Assembly (NCBI GenBank): GCA_037127255.1
Contig: JBANSL010000005.1
Span: 81,907,160-81,971,159, forward strand
From: Persicaria tinctoria
Taxonomy: Eukaryota; Streptophyta; Magnoliopsida; Caryophyllales; Polygonaceae
Direction: 5' to 3'
Length of the DNA: 64,000 nt
Shown here: piece by piece, positions 22,798-35,352 of the stretch
Layout: the number at the start of each line of letters is the position of its first letter
Position numbering within the stretch: position 1 is the stretch's first letter
Notes under the pieces: model-generated
Seen by the model: only the letters and a program-made list of their open reading frames with translations
Told to the model about the DNA's origin: nothing
The model's database searches: none
Program-made: the position numbers and the translations under genes

Positions 22798-24131
22798 TGA
22801 AGGAATGATTATGGACTGATGAGGAATAAAAACTTGCCACCAAAATGGTGGAGAGATCTTTGAGAAAACAAGAAAAGGGGGAAGAAAGCAAGAATGAAAA
22901 TGATAAAACATGAATGGGGACACTTGCCGAATGTTTCTAATACATTACTACATATTATGGGTTTACTTACAGAGTACAGTAAATTGTAAATAAAATGGAA
23001 TTAAAATGAAATTGAAAAAATGGAAGAAATTAAGGTGGTCCAAAAAAACCTTGGTGACAGGTGGGAAATGACATTAATATTTGGGGGAGAAGTAAAGAAG
23101 GTCATTTATGAGTATAAACAAAGGATCAGTTGCAGACCAACCAGACCTCTTCATTCAACCCCTAAAAACCCACAAAACATTGAAAAATAAAATGTACTCC
23201 ACTATTCAGTTTGTTGAATTATACTATTTTAATTGCTGAGATTTTACCAACTCTGAGGTTTCATGTGAGCAAAAGAGATTAGTTTAGTGGGAAATTGAAT
23301 TGATCTCACATTAATGGCATTGGTGAGAGAGAGAGAGAGGGTTTTATTGTTGTTGTGTAGTTGTGGGTGGGTGTGCTGGAAAGGGGAAAGAAATCTGTGG
23401 GGAAGCAGGTAAAGATTGGGAGCAATTTAATAAATCACTAAAACACTAATGTGGTGAGGGTGAGTGCCTGAGTGGTACAACTAACAAAGAGACCCAGCTG
23501 AAGAACAAGCACATGCCAACCTCCTTGTCTGAAGGCCTCTTTTGTGTTGTATTGTAAAATTGTACACAAATTTGTATGGTCTTTGAGAGAGGTAAAAGAA
23601 AAAGGAGGTGCGATTCAAATAATTGAGGAATCCATCTTCCATATAGAGGTGAAATCCTGAAAGGTGAGTGACCCCATACTGTTGTGTTTGTTTCATTACT
23701 CGGAAACTCTTTGGCGAAATTTAGGCACGCAGGATATGAATCCGCATCTTTGTAAAACTATAGCAATTACTGTTTAAAAATGAAAACATTGTCTCTTTGT
23801 TGTATACAGTAAATCAGTTTGTAAATTAGTGATGGTGATGCAAGGGGCAGGAAAAGGGGGGGAAGGAGAAGCATTTAAGGGTATCTACCCAACAACCATG
23901 GCAGAGCAATTAAGAGGATGAACGAACCCCATCATTCTCATTTATACTTGTGTTACCTCAATTTTGCTTCCAACGTCTTCACCTACAATACCAACTTCTT
24001 CATTTTCTAGCCATTCATGTTACTCATCTAATTAATGAGTTTTCACCATATACACCTATCTAATTAATGAGTTTTCATAAGGCATTGAAAATATATATAT
24101 ACTACCTTCTTTAATAGTCTGGAGTTAATGC
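22798..24131. other. Upstream region of the LRR kinase
   Basis: This stretch is AT-rich and has no gene I can support. It contains a short GA repeat (about 23324-23340, GAGAGAGAGAGAG) that may act as a promoter element for the minus-strand kinase. No further transposon ends were recognised. Confidence 0.5.
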
Positions 24132-24520
24132 TAGGGGTTTATGTTAATACGAATAGCTCGAATTCGGCTCCTACTCACTCGATAAAAACTCGACTCGACC
24201 TTGTTCATTTTCTAAACGAGTCGAGTATGAGCACATTTTTAAGTTCGGTTCAAAATTCGACTCGTTCAAATTAAACTCGAATAGCTCGAATTTTATGGAA
24301 TTTCTAAAACTTTCTTTAAGTTAATGTATAATGAGCAAGTAGAACTGCTAAAAGCTCGAAAAAAGCTCGGCTCGAACTCGTTTGTTTCCCGAGACGATTA
24401 TGAGCACATTTTTAAACTCGAGTCAAAATTTAGGCTCGGCTCGAGCTCGTTCATATCCTAAATGAACTAAATACGAACAATCAATACTCGACTCATTCGT
24501 CTCGAATAATAGCTGAGTTT
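24132..24520. mobile_element. hAT-type CTCGA-rich element, right end lost
   Basis: The left end TAGGGGTTTATGTTAATACG leads into repeated CTCGAATT, ACTCGACTCG and GGCTCGAGCTCG segments. The block TATGAGCACATTTTTAA occurs twice inside. The style matches the complete hAT copies at 42325-43641 and 63483-63952, but no matching right TIR or TSD is present. Confidence 0.6.
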
Positions 24521-24751
24521 TTTTTTATACTATTTTACACTCACTTAAAAAAAAACTAAAAGGGCTTATACTGCTAAACAAAATTTAGTACTCTACATAT
24601 TTGGATAATGATGGAAGTTTATTTTTGGGAATTTAATTTATAAGAACTGTACTTTTTTATGACTACACTTTTTATGATTTTATAAAAACATGTTTGGTTA
24701 ATTTTGAATTACTACTAATATGGGATCTGTTGGTGAAATAAAGGGTGAAAA

Positions 24752-26310
24752 TCCCCCGATTTTCGGGCCCTAAACAAACTGTGGATATTGAGGATTTCAT
24801 CCTCTCTATCTCCGGTTGTGATGAAATACTGGTTTCTTTAAATCTTGATATTGAGATAATATGTCTTGGTTTGACTGTATTATTGATTTGCTGTAATTGT
24901 TGTTGTCTCTATCTTGAGGAATTTGAGCTTCCTTATGCCACTGGTGTCGCATTTGGGGGTGTCTTTTGTCCCCTTAAGAGTATGCTTACTAAGATTTTCA
25001 ATAAACACTATAATGAGTGTCTTACACTTGACGTGGGGTTGATCCCTCACCTTGCTATGAACTATTATTCATGTTTAAAATTGAGTTATATTTTGGTGCA
25101 CAAAAGTTCCTATATACATGACAGGGCCTTCTCTGCTCGGTTTCGGCCTGAGTGGCTTGGCAGTTCATGTGCTACTCTTGATATGGAATCTCAACTCTCT
25201 GCACTTAGATGTGTCATTTCTCCAGTTACGGTTTAATTTGATCTGTTGTTATGGTGGGGGTTTCTCGCTTCTGATGCCTTTTTATTTGTGGCTTCAGGGT
25301 GCCTTGTGCCATTGCATCATTACAAAATCCCTCATGATGTGAATATGGGTCTATATGTCTTGGGTTTGCCTAATAACTCTTTGTACATAGAGGCTAATGA
25401 TGCTTGTTTCGGGTTTGAACCGGTGCTCATGGTAATTCTGATTTGGTTAAGTGACCTTGTTAGGCTTGACTTTCAGGTGCTGTCTTCTGGCCCCTTTCTA
25501 CTACTTGCTACAATGCTGCTCAGCCGTGGTTTCATTGTTTTTCTCTTTATTCTGACTCTCGCCTCCTTTGTTGCTCCTGGTGTTTTACCGTCGGGTGTCC
25601 GCCAGTTTGAGCAGCAGGAGGTTGGGATGTCACTGGAACCTGAAGCTAGTGTGTATACAAGTAAATTAGGCAAGGCCGTCTTGACATCGCCCATGATGAA
25701 GGGAATGGAAACCAACCTGCCATGGTTGTGTCTTTTTGTGGTTGATGATAAATCAGTTTGTACATCAGATATTATTAGTAGATGGAAACTGGACAATTTA
25801 TTTTTGTATTGCTCTCTTGTAATCTGTTATGATACCCACATTACCCCGTTTACTCGTCATTCCATTGAAATCTCTTTTATGTCTTGTGAAGGTAACTTAG
25901 TGATGAATAAGCCAACAACAATCCATGAGGGTTTGAATAATAACCTTGAAAAAAATTTCTTACCAATATTTGTGTGGGGGTTTGTTTGGCTCAAGTTCAG
26001 CTTTTCGCTTTCGCCTTCCCACACCTTGTCGAAAGAGCTGTTGTACTGTCATAGATGTATACTAAAGAGTAACTTACTTTCTACAAAACCCAAATCATAT
26101 TCATCTATATGGCCAGATAAGCTCTGGAGACTTAATTGGTTCCGGTGGGCATCTGTTTGGGTCGACATCATGAAACAAGATAGGAAACCGGGTTGTTGCT
26201 ATTTCCAAACACTTAGGCTCACCAAAAATAATAAATCACCGCATTCGCTACAATGTCTCGATTTAAGGACCCGGTACATCGGTCCTTTAATCATTAGAGG
26301 TTTTCTATGA
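24752..26310 (+). pseudogene. LINE ORF1 region, unrecognised hydrophobic frame
   Basis: A single frame stays open for about 520 codons with one stop (TAA near 25234) and ends in TGA at 26308-26310. That stop overlaps the ATG of the endonuclease ORF as ATGA. The deduced protein has several hydrophobic stretches (GPFLLLATMLLSRGFIVFLF and others) and no CCHC knuckle or RRM as in known plant LINE ORF1 proteins. The strand is T-rich, which by itself lowers stop frequency, so this may be leader sequence rather than a real protein. Confidence 0.35.
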
Positions 26311-27347
26311 AGATATGTTTTTGGAACTGTCGTGGGATTGGAAAAAGAACTTTTTAGACGGAAATTGATTCTATATGCAAAACGACCACATTCAAATCAT
26401 GTCGTTAGCGGAAACAAAATCGGAAAATATTTCTAACGACAAATTATGGAGAAATATTGGATTCGACGAAGGAGTATGGTCGCCGGCTGTTGGAAGATCT
26501 GGGGGTATAGGAGTCATCTGGAAATCCCATCAATTGCTAAATTACTCTATTTCCATAGCTATCCATGCTCCTCGCATCATCGGACTTCGAATTGAGAGCA
26601 CTCAGGACGGTTTTTCGATCCTAATTATGTTTGTTTATTCTCCTCCGTCTCCAACGGATAAAGATATATTTTGGGAAACGCTAACAACAATTGTAAATGA
26701 TTCCACTATTCCGTGCATTGTGATGGGGGACCTAAACGAAATCTTGTGCAGCTCTGATAAACTTGGTGGGGCCCCTACCCGGATATCCAGGTTCTCACGA
26801 CTAATGTCTTTTAAAAACAACTGCTCTCTCTTGGACTTGCCTACATTTGGAAACCCGTTCACTTGGAGGAAGAACCCGGATGAAAATTTCAATATTCACG
26901 AAAAAATTGACCGTGTGCTTGTTCACCAACAGATCCAAGCATCATTCCCTAATATGATAACCTATCATGGTGCTTTCTCTACCTCAGATCACTGCCCAAT
27001 TTCCATATCTTTGGAGGATAACCCTATCTTCAAAGCACCACCGTTCAAATTCGAAAAACGCCTGGCTAATGCGGAAAGACTTCCGTAACATAGTCAAGCA
27101 AGCCTGGAGGGCTACATGCCCTGGATCGGCTATGTTTCAATTAATGTTTAAACAAAAAATACTAAAAGCCAAGGCAAAAGAATGGAATAAGACTAGCTTT
27201 GGCAACATCTTTCGTCAACTAAAAAACGTTGACTCCGAGTTGCTGCACCACCCTATTCAGTCCACGAGACCTGGCTTTATCTCTTCAGCAGATCGAATGA
27301 AAGAAAAGCAACTCCTTGAAAAGAGGGATAAACTCCTTTTATTTTAG
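26307..27347 (+). pseudogene. LINE ORF2 N-terminal part: APE-type endonuclease
   Basis: The start MKICFWNCRGIGKRT contains the conserved WNCRG Asn. A stop and a frameshift follow within 20 codons. The longer frame 26375-27088 carries LAETKSE (catalytic Glu), VMGDLNEIL (Asp/Asn pair) and STSDHCPIS (SDH), the order of the apurinic endonuclease that nicks target DNA. Another frameshift near 27055 moves into the frame to 27347, which holds the helical linker before RT. Confidence 0.85.
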
Positions 27348-27794
27348 AAATCTTTCTGGAGCCAAAGGGCTAAAACTAAGCATTTAAAACTCTCTGATTC
27401 AAACACGGCCTATTTCCATCGAGTAGCTTCAGGACGACGACATAGAAAACAAATACGCAACATCATTTCCTCCACTGGCACGGTTGTCATTGGAGAAGAA
27501 AATGTTAAGACTGAGATAAAAAGGGATTTCGAAAAGAGGTTTAAGAAAGGGCCAACTGATGATGGACTTCTTAATAATCTCCTGGAACTCATTCAACCGG
27601 CCGTCTCACAGGATGAAAACTGCTTTCTTACAGCAATCCCGACTAATTCTGAAGTTAAAACATCGGTTTTTAGTTTAGGACGAAACAAGTCCCTAGGACC
27701 TGACGGATTCACGGCTGAATTCTACACAAAATATTGGGATATAATAGGAAAATCGGTAATCTGTGCGATAAAAGGGTTTTTCCATTCCGGTAAA

Positions 27795-30353
27795 ATGCTC
27801 CGACAAATTAATCATACTTTCATCTCTCTACTTCCAAAGAATGATGCTCCCACAATGACAAGTCACTTCAGGGTGCCTTTGTTTCAAAATATATACAAAA
27901 TAATATCCAAAATTCTGACAGAACGAATGAAAAAAGTTATTGGTAAACTCATACATCCACTTCAGGGTGCCTTTGTTTCAAACAGGGCTATTCAGGACAA
28001 TATCCTCATAGCGCACGAAATTTTCCACTCCTACAAGAATCGTAGGGGTCGGGAAGGATGGTTGGCTATAAAGTTAGATATGGAAAATGCCTACGATAGG
28101 GTGGATTGGTGCTTCCTAAAAAGTGCATTACTCAGATTCGGATTTCATGAAAGGTTTGTCGCGTGGATTATGGAATGTATTACGACGGTCTCCTTCTCGG
28201 TGTTAGTTAACAATGGTCCTACGGACCTGTTCTATCCGTTTCGTGGGATACGCCAAGGCGATCCGCTATCCCCCTTTCTATTCATTCTAGGAGCTGAGGT
28301 ACTAGCACGGAAGCTATCAGCAGAAGCTAGCTTGGATAGGTCCCCGCTTGGCTTCTCGATTGGCCGCAGCGGTCCACGGGTTCCATTTCTTTCTTTTGCC
28401 GACGATATCATCATCTTCTCTAGAGGAAGCGTGGAAGCAGGGAACAAAGTAAAAATGATCATTGATTCATACTGTAAAGTGTCTGGCCAGAAAGTCAATT
28501 ACCACAAATCATGCTTCCAAGCAACTCGGGGGATCCCTAATCACAGGATCCTCGAGTTACGTACATTTGAAGACCTCATTTGTAAATCTAAACAACAACT
28601 CACAAAATGGAGGGCTAATACCCTTTCCCAACAAGGTCGGGCTACACTAATAAATTCTAACCTCTCGGCTAAGCCTCTTCATGTAATGCAGAATTTCATG
28701 CTTCCTGTCTCGATGCATAAAGAACTTGACCATATAAACCGCTCCTTCTTCTGGAATAAGGACCTCCAATACCGCCCATTAATTAGCTGGGACAGGATAT
28801 GTAAACCAAAACAGTTTGGGGGGCTAGGTATTCGTAAAACAGGAGATATGAATGCTGCTCTCCAGATGAAGCTTTTGTGGAAGATCCTGGCTGAACCTAG
28901 CAATGTGTGGGTTACCATGATTAGACATAAATATCTACGTAACACAAGTATTTTCGAGTACAGAAAAACAGGTTCGTGCTCGTGGCAATGGTCCAAGCTT
29001 TCGGAACTGATAGACAAATTTAAAACAGGCCTGATTTGGTCAGTTGGTAATGGACACTCAATAAAATTCTGGACCGATAATTGGATCTCTTCCTCACCCC
29101 TCTTGGCTAGGGAGAACTGTCCTATAGATTACGATCAGGAGGAAACGGTTAGTGACTATATTTTGGGGGGTCAGTGGTGGGCTGAAAAACTTACTCGGGC
29201 CCTCCCAAACAATCTAGTACAAGAAATACTAGACATTCCGCTCCCCGCTTCAGAACTACAAGATCGCATGTACTGGTGGCCGGATAGGGAAGGATGGTTT
29301 TTTACTGCCAGTGCATATAAACTTATTACATCTCAAGAATCGGAAAACCCGGACAATAATCACTGGATTTGGAAGATCGACTCACCGCCGAAAGTCAAGA
29401 ACTTCCTTTGGAAATTAGCTCAGAATGGTCTCCCGACAGCATCTAGGTTGTCCTGCAGGGGTTCGGCGGTTCCTTCCACATGTTCTCTATGTAACTTGGC
29501 TGTTGAAGATGATGTTCATTTGTTCTTGGAATGTCCCTTCATTACTTCAATTCACCAGCTGCCGAGCCAAGATCAATCAATGGTTGCTGGCTTGATTGCT
29601 CATTCCCGGGACATTAGGCCCATTCTATCTGCCTTAGGGAAAAGGCTACAATCCACCGCTTTAACAAGGCTAGCTTTCTCCTGGTGGTCAACATGGTATA
29701 TTAGGAACCAATTTCTTTTCCAGCAGACGCCTATTCCACAAAAAGATAAAGTGATACAAATGATAAAAACTCATATGGACAACTGGAGTAGAACGTCTGT
29801 GCGCGAAATGGAATTTGACGAAGAACTTCGGCCGCCTCGGCAGCACTCGGTGAAACAATGTGCGAATCAACGTTCGGTTCAGTGGCGAAATCCGTCTAGG
29901 GGCACGCACAAACTAAATTTTGACGGTTCGGCACTTTCTAATGGCGATAGTTCAGCAGGCGCAATTATTAGGGATTGGGATGGACGGCCTGTATTCTTTA
30001 TACATCGTCCGCTTGGAAAACAGAGTCCACTTAAAGCGGAGGCTTTAGCTCTAAAATCTGGGGCTCAAAAAGTTCGGCAATTAAATATTCAGAAGATACA
30101 AATTGAAGGTGACTGTAAGATTATTATCGATCATTTAAAGGGGTTATCTACATGTCCTTGGGAAATCGAACTAATCCTTTCGGATACACAAGCGCTGCTA
30201 TCGACGGTGAGAGAAGTAACTTTCTTTCACATTCCTCGCATGGGCAATAGAGTGGCTGATAAGATGGCACACCTTAGCTACTCTGCCCGAGGTGTCGATA
30301 TTCAAAATGATTCTGGTCTTCTCGACCTCATCCGTAAGGATGCTGCCGGGTAG
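27795..30353 (+). CDS. LINE reverse transcriptase and RNase H ORF
   Basis: This 852-codon frame begins within RT, and the same frame is open upstream from about 27348 (GRNKSLGPDGFTAEFY). RT motifs are AFVSNRAIQDN, KLDMENAYDRVDW, GIRQGDPLSPFLF and FADDIIIFS (Asp-Asp near residues 202-203). A zinc-knuckle-like segment CSLCNLAVEDDVHLFLECPF follows. The RNase H domain near residue 705 onward has LNFDGSALSNGDSSAG, KAEALALKSG and HIPRMGNRVADKMAHLS. It copies RNA into DNA at the nicked target. A 25-bp internal repeat has replaced the usual FRPISLC motif, so activity is doubtful. Confidence 0.85.
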   Translation: MLRQINHTFISLLPKNDAPTMTSHFRVPLFQNIYKIISKILTERMKKVIGKLIHPLQGAFVSNRAIQDNILIAHEIFHSYKNRRGREGWLAIKLDMENAYDRVDWCFLKSALLRFGFHERFVAWIMECITTVSFSVLVNNGPTDLFYPFRGIRQGDPLSPFLFILGAEVLARKLSAEASLDRSPLGFSIGRSGPRVPFLSFADDIIIFSRGSVEAGNKVKMIIDSYCKVSGQKVNYHKSCFQATRGIPNHRILELRTFEDLICKSKQQLTKWRANTLSQQGRATLINSNLSAKPLHVMQNFMLPVSMHKELDHINRSFFWNKDLQYRPLISWDRICKPKQFGGLGIRKTGDMNAALQMKLLWKILAEPSNVWVTMIRHKYLRNTSIFEYRKTGSCSWQWSKLSELIDKFKTGLIWSVGNGHSIKFWTDNWISSSPLLARENCPIDYDQEETVSDYILGGQWWAEKLTRALPNNLVQEILDIPLPASELQDRMYWWPDREGWFFTASAYKLITSQESENPDNNHWIWKIDSPPKVKNFLWKLAQNGLPTASRLSCRGSAVPSTCSLCNLAVEDDVHLFLECPFITSIHQLPSQDQSMVAGLIAHSRDIRPILSALGKRLQSTALTRLAFSWWSTWYIRNQFLFQQTPIPQKDKVIQMIKTHMDNWSRTSVREMEFDEELRPPRQHSVKQCANQRSVQWRNPSRGTHKLNFDGSALSNGDSSAGAIIRDWDGRPVFFIHRPLGKQSPLKAEALALKSGAQKVRQLNIQKIQIEGDCKIIIDHLKGLSTCPWEIELILSDTQALLSTVREVTFFHIPRMGNRVADKMAHLSYSARGVDIQNDSGLLDLIRKDAAG

Positions 30354-30604
30354 GGATACCCCACCCGAATTTTTTCCCCATAAAAAAAAAAGGGTGAAAA
30401 CCATCGTACCTATTCCTAGGTAATTTCATTTTCAATGTTTTAATACGGAGTAGAAGTTAAATTCATGTGAATTTCAATTTTTGGGGTTTTTAGAAAAAAA
30501 AAATTCATTCAATTACCGATATTTAACTACACTTGCAACAATATCGTACTTGGGTTTTGTAATCCAAACAAGGACTTGGATGATTAGAGAACATTTTTTT
30601 TTGG

Positions 30605-31090
30605 TAGATTGCATAAAATCATCTATTAAATATTAAATAATGAATTTTTTATTTAACCAGCAACTAAATTTAAAATTACACAAAATCACCTATTAAATAC
30701 AACTTGTTTACAAACACCTAAGCAAGAACATAAAAACCTAAATAATAAAACTAATTTACCCCCATTTTTGAAATCAAATTTTCTTTGAGACTTGCAATTA
30801 GACGAAAATAAAAGTCGTTTATTTACCTCACCATCGTAATATTCACTAGTAAAATGTCAAATTTGTGAATTTTATGCATTTATTATCTGTATATGTGGAT
30901 GTTCAATCCCCAAAATAAGTTTATATTGCCCTTTTTTGTATAGAACCTTGTCAGAATATTCGCATGAGTAGTGATTTGTTAACAAATTATATTTAATATA
31001 CGATTTTGTGTAATTTTAAATTTAGCCTATAGTAAAGTAATAAATTTAATATTTAGTGGGTTATTTTCCGTGATTTATCATTTTATCCTA
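30605..31090. repeat. Inverted-repeat element, AT-rich MITE-like
   Basis: Arms of about 100 bp share CTAAATTTAAAATTACACAA and its complement (30666-30720 against 30975-31030), with further weaker pairing outward. A TSD could not be fixed. The sequence from 31091 to 31959 is AT-rich and holds nothing I can support. Confidence 0.55.
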
Positions 31091-31967
31091 TATTTTTTAT
31101 TGAATGGATAGATTATAGTTTCAGGTTCTGGGCTATTGAGATTTTGTGCCTAGCAATTGTATTGACCTGCTGTAATGTGTGCTTAGCCCACCTTACTGAA
31201 GATTTTACTAAAGTTCGTTAGGACTCGTAATCGAGAAGTCGTGGCTTGTGTGCAGGGCGCTTGTATCTAGTAGCCTACCACATAAACCGAATAGGCTCCA
31301 TCCTTAAATCAATTAGAACAAAAGGAGCAACTCACTAGTTTATAAGCTAGGCTTGTTATGAAATTATTTTTGTTCTCATTCACATCTCTTGACAAACCTG
31401 AATACCATCTTGATCGATAAAAAAAAAATCAGATATCATTCTTGTAACAAGATGATTATTAATTTATTAAAAATCTGGATTGTGTGTTTTTATTTGATTT
31501 AGGGAGAGTTGATGTAAAAGTTTTGTCTCCAAGTAAGAATATTGAAAGAGACGGATCATCAAAGGCTGATTCCATCTAAAGCACCAAACATTCAAATTAT
31601 AACACTATTTTGGAGTTTGACGATGACATTCCTTCTGCTACTTCTTCTTTTCTTCTTCCCTTTTTTTTAACGATTTATATTTTATATTCCACTTTTATCA
31701 AATCTCTTTTCAGCAGCCAAAATGTGTTAATATATGTATGTTGCTAAATTTTCTCTTTATTTATGTTTCACCGATCAAATTCAAAGCATGATTTTGTGTT
31801 TGTTCATTTTATCAACCCTCCACGTAGCAGTGTAATCACATCAGAGTATCCCAACAGTTTCTTCAAAATGAAGTGTTTATGTTCAAAAGTTTTATCTCAT
31901 TTTTCAAAATAAAAAAATAGCAGAAAAAATAGAATAAAGTAATCAAATTCGTAGTATTCTCTAAAAC

Positions 31968-32427
31968 CAGAGGTGGATCCTCTTTAGGGCCAGTGGTGGC
32001 AGCTGCCCCCCCCTAATCGAAAATAAAATTTAACATACATATCCCTCTCGTCGATAGCTTCGATTTGATATATTATAAGCTCAAATCCGATATCTGAGCA
32101 AAAAGTTATAAGCGTTTCAAATTTCAGCACTGAATTAGAATATTTCCTACATCATTTATCAAACCGATACATTTTTATTGTAATTATCATTTATTAATTT
32201 CATATCTTAATAACATAATTATATACGAGAACTTCAAATTAGGAGGTTATATTGAAATATGTGAAAACCATGAAATAAATCATGCAAGATTTATGTTTTT
32301 ATTCTAGTTACACATCCATAATATTGATGATTTTTCGGAAAAGAAAAATTAGGGTTTAATTTTACATACAATATTTTTTATCGTAATTTTTTGCCCCCTC
32401 AATCAACAATTTCAGGATCCGCTACTG
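31968..32427. mobile_element. hAT-type MITE
   Basis: Ends CAGAGGTGGATCC and GGATCCGCTACTG are inverted. The 8-bp flanks TCTAAAAC (31960-31967 and 32428-32435) are identical, as expected for hAT elements. The interior is AT-rich with a C-rich stretch near 32008. No coding region. Confidence 0.85.
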
Positions 32428-32490
32428 TCTAAAACTAAAGTGTGATATACGGAAATAATCTATTTAAAATATAGAGTTACATATAATAAT

Positions 32491-33375
32491 GGGTAAATTC
32501 CTTTGGTGGTCCCTAACCTTTAAGGGTTAGCCACTATCAGTCCCTAACTTTTTTAAGTGTTACTTTTAGTCCTTAACCTTTTAGGTATTGCTACTATTTG
32601 GTCCCCGTCTATTTTCTAATTAAACTAAACAATAAAACTATTTAATTTTCTAAATAAATCCAATAGAGATTAGAGAATGGTTCCGTCCAATGAATTTTAG
32701 GGGTTCCGTTCAATATTACCTTAATCTTAAAATATTTGATTTTTTTTCCGACTTGCTAATTATTAAAAAAATATTTTATGTGTAGTTTTTAACTTATTAA
32801 AAAATGTGTCAACAAGTTAAGCATCCACTATTTTGATACGAATAGAGTACTTATTACATTTACCAATCTTTCAAAAACATGTAGCACATAAATTATGTAA
32901 AATAAATGTATTCCTTTAAATAGGATAATTAAAAAAATGCCCAAATAAATTTAATATAGGACTTCTTCCTATTGGATTTTAAGTCATATATTTTAACTTT
33001 TTTAATTATGTATCAATACATATAGTATTTTCACATTAAAAACTCATTCATTGTGTGAAGTTATAATTTACAAATAAAATTTTGAATATATATGTGAAAA
33101 ATCTTAAAATATAATAAATTATACTCTAATACAAGAGTTTGTATTAAAATAACAAATAAAAATAGTTAATAAGGAGGCTCAATAACTAAAATAGTTTTTC
33201 ATTTAGAAAAAACAATTATAAAATGTACATTTAATAAAATGTTGGCATTTAATTGGATGGAAGGACCAATAGTAGCAATATGTAAAAGGTTAGGGACTAA
33301 AATTAACACTTAAAAAGGTTAGGGGCTGATAGTGGCTAACCCTTAAAGGTTAGGGACTACCAAAGGAATTTACCC
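32491..33375. mobile_element. Mutator-like non-autonomous element, long TIRs
   Basis: TIRs of about 115 bp start GGGTAAATTCCTTTGGTGGT and end with the complement. The 9-bp flanks TATAATAAT (32482-32490 and 33376-33384) are identical. It carries no transposase. A similar architecture, with different TIR sequence, is at 8515-9328. Confidence 0.9.
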
Positions 33376-33384
33376 TATAATAAT

Positions 33385-35352
33385 ACTATTATTTTATAAG
33401 TTTAAATTTTGAACCGTTTATTTAGCATTATTATATGTTTTAAACACTACCGTAACTTAATCCAATGTAATTAATGTTTGAGAAATTTGTAATTTCAGAT
33501 TTTCTATGTACATTAGTAATTAATTTGGTGCAAGATTCGTTAAGTACCCTCTAAAAAGGTGAACAAACGGAAACATTGAAAAAGAGGAGGATTCAGTAAG
33601 TAGACGGTGATTAACGTTAAAATCAAGGCATTGGTCTTTGCATCCAACGGATCACATACAGTACGTAGGACTTTTTTTTTAATAAAAAAAAAATAAAAAT
33701 TCGAGATTAAACATGCCTAATTCTCGAGAGTTTGACAAGTCGACATACGGATATACCGTCAAACATACAATAGTAAATCGAAAAGAGGCGCATCCAACAA
33801 GCATCAAACACTCTACAAATGACGAAAACTAAGCAAAAACTAAACCTAACTAGTTGAGGAACAAAGTCAAAGTCAAGCACCACTGTGAAGAATTAGCACC
33901 ATCAGAACGATATTTCCTATGAGTGGTGTACATACGTAGGACTTGTTTCGTCACAAAATGGGGCGGACTGAAACGAACCTCAACCCACCCCTCGGTACGT
34001 GCCTGGTGGCAGGTAAATGGTTCACGGACTACTGCCAAAAACCCAATGAATGCATGATTGATTAGAGGATGGTAGATTATTGTTGCTGGATCTGAATATG
34101 AATGATTATGATTTGAGGGTTTTGTCTATGTGAGACATAGATGTGGAAATTGAACTTCCAAAAACACAATGTAGAGGAGGAGAATCCAAACCTGAATCAA
34201 CATTTGTACATACAAAATGATATATTGATATGTGTATGTATTATACTCTTTGTACATACCTTTAGCAAAAATGAATATTCAGAAGCACATGCAAACAATT
34301 GAAGATGACAAAACTGACAGTTGAAAATTATTTATGCTTACTTTAATTACACATATCTTTTTCTGAGTATCTGGATGGCATTAAAGAAGATGCTGCTATG
34401 TATATTTTTATTTTTATTCTTGAAAATGTTCACAAGTACACGTTTACTTGGTGCTGGAAACTTGGAATGGGAAAGCTAAGTGAAGCACTGCAAAAATAGA
34501 AACATGAAAACAATTGGAAGTGTAGCAAAAAGTACAGGAAAATTGTATACATATGAATTTCAAAGATGAAACCCCAGCCCAGGAAATTAAATAATGCAGT
34601 CAAATTTCAAAGCTGAAACCCGGAAAATTAAATTTAATGCAGATCAAGGAAAAAGAATCATACTCCCACTGTTGTGGGGTCGTCTGATTAAAAATACACA
34701 TCTGTGCCCACTTGTATGCAGTAAACTATACAGTAATTTCCTTACACACAATCAAATACTGTATACAATTTCCCATAAATCCAAGAACTGTTATGTCAAT
34801 GCAACCAAAATAGGCAATTAAATGGTTAGCTGGGAGTGGGAAGCGGGACTGCACCTGTTGAAGGCAATTTGCCTCAGCATTAATCGAAAAAAAGGGCTGG
34901 GTTCATGCCAAGATAACCATAACATGAACATAAAATGCATATATATTGAAGTGTAACAAGTTCATGAACTGCATCACAATGACCCACAAACGAATTCCAC
35001 TACTTACATTGATAAGCAGACCACGAATGATCAGATCCCAGAACTCCCTTGGAGCCAATTAGAGATTATATACAGTGATGAATTTCAAACCAAACACGAG
35101 ATGCTGGAGGAGAGAGTGACATGTAGTAGTAGCTGGTGACAAAGAAAAGTCCCTTTTCGTTGACAGAACTGTCTACACATTGTGTTACCATCTGCTCTTT
35201 GATTCCACCCCACATCAGCCTCGAATAAGTACGAGATTCAGTTATTCTATCAAGCTTCAAATGTTGTAAGAGCACACCAATCAGAGAGCTTGGCTTGGAT
35301 TTAGTTCATAGTCTTTGGCTATTTCCAAGATCACCAGCTTGAACACAGCTGT
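33385..35352. other. Region downstream of the VTT gene, includes its 3' UTR
   Basis: No gene is supported here. The part adjoining 35352 should contain the 3' UTR of the minus-strand VTT gene. The rest is AT-rich single-copy-looking sequence; the short open frames in it show no recognisable protein. Confidence 0.5.

Larger units (their letters stand above)
24752..30390 (+). mobile_element. LINE (L1 type), near full length, with perfect TSDs
   Basis: Identical 10-bp flanks AGGGTGAAAA lie at 24742-24751 and 30391-30400, and the 3' end is a poly(A) tract (30382-30390). The element spans 5.6 kb and has endonuclease, reverse transcriptase, a C-terminal Cys/His zinc-knuckle-like region and RNase H in the expected order. 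Frameshifts and stops separate the endonuclease and RT parts, so it is no longer autonomous. The clean TSDs show a recent insertion compared with the other LINEs here. Confidence 0.93.
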
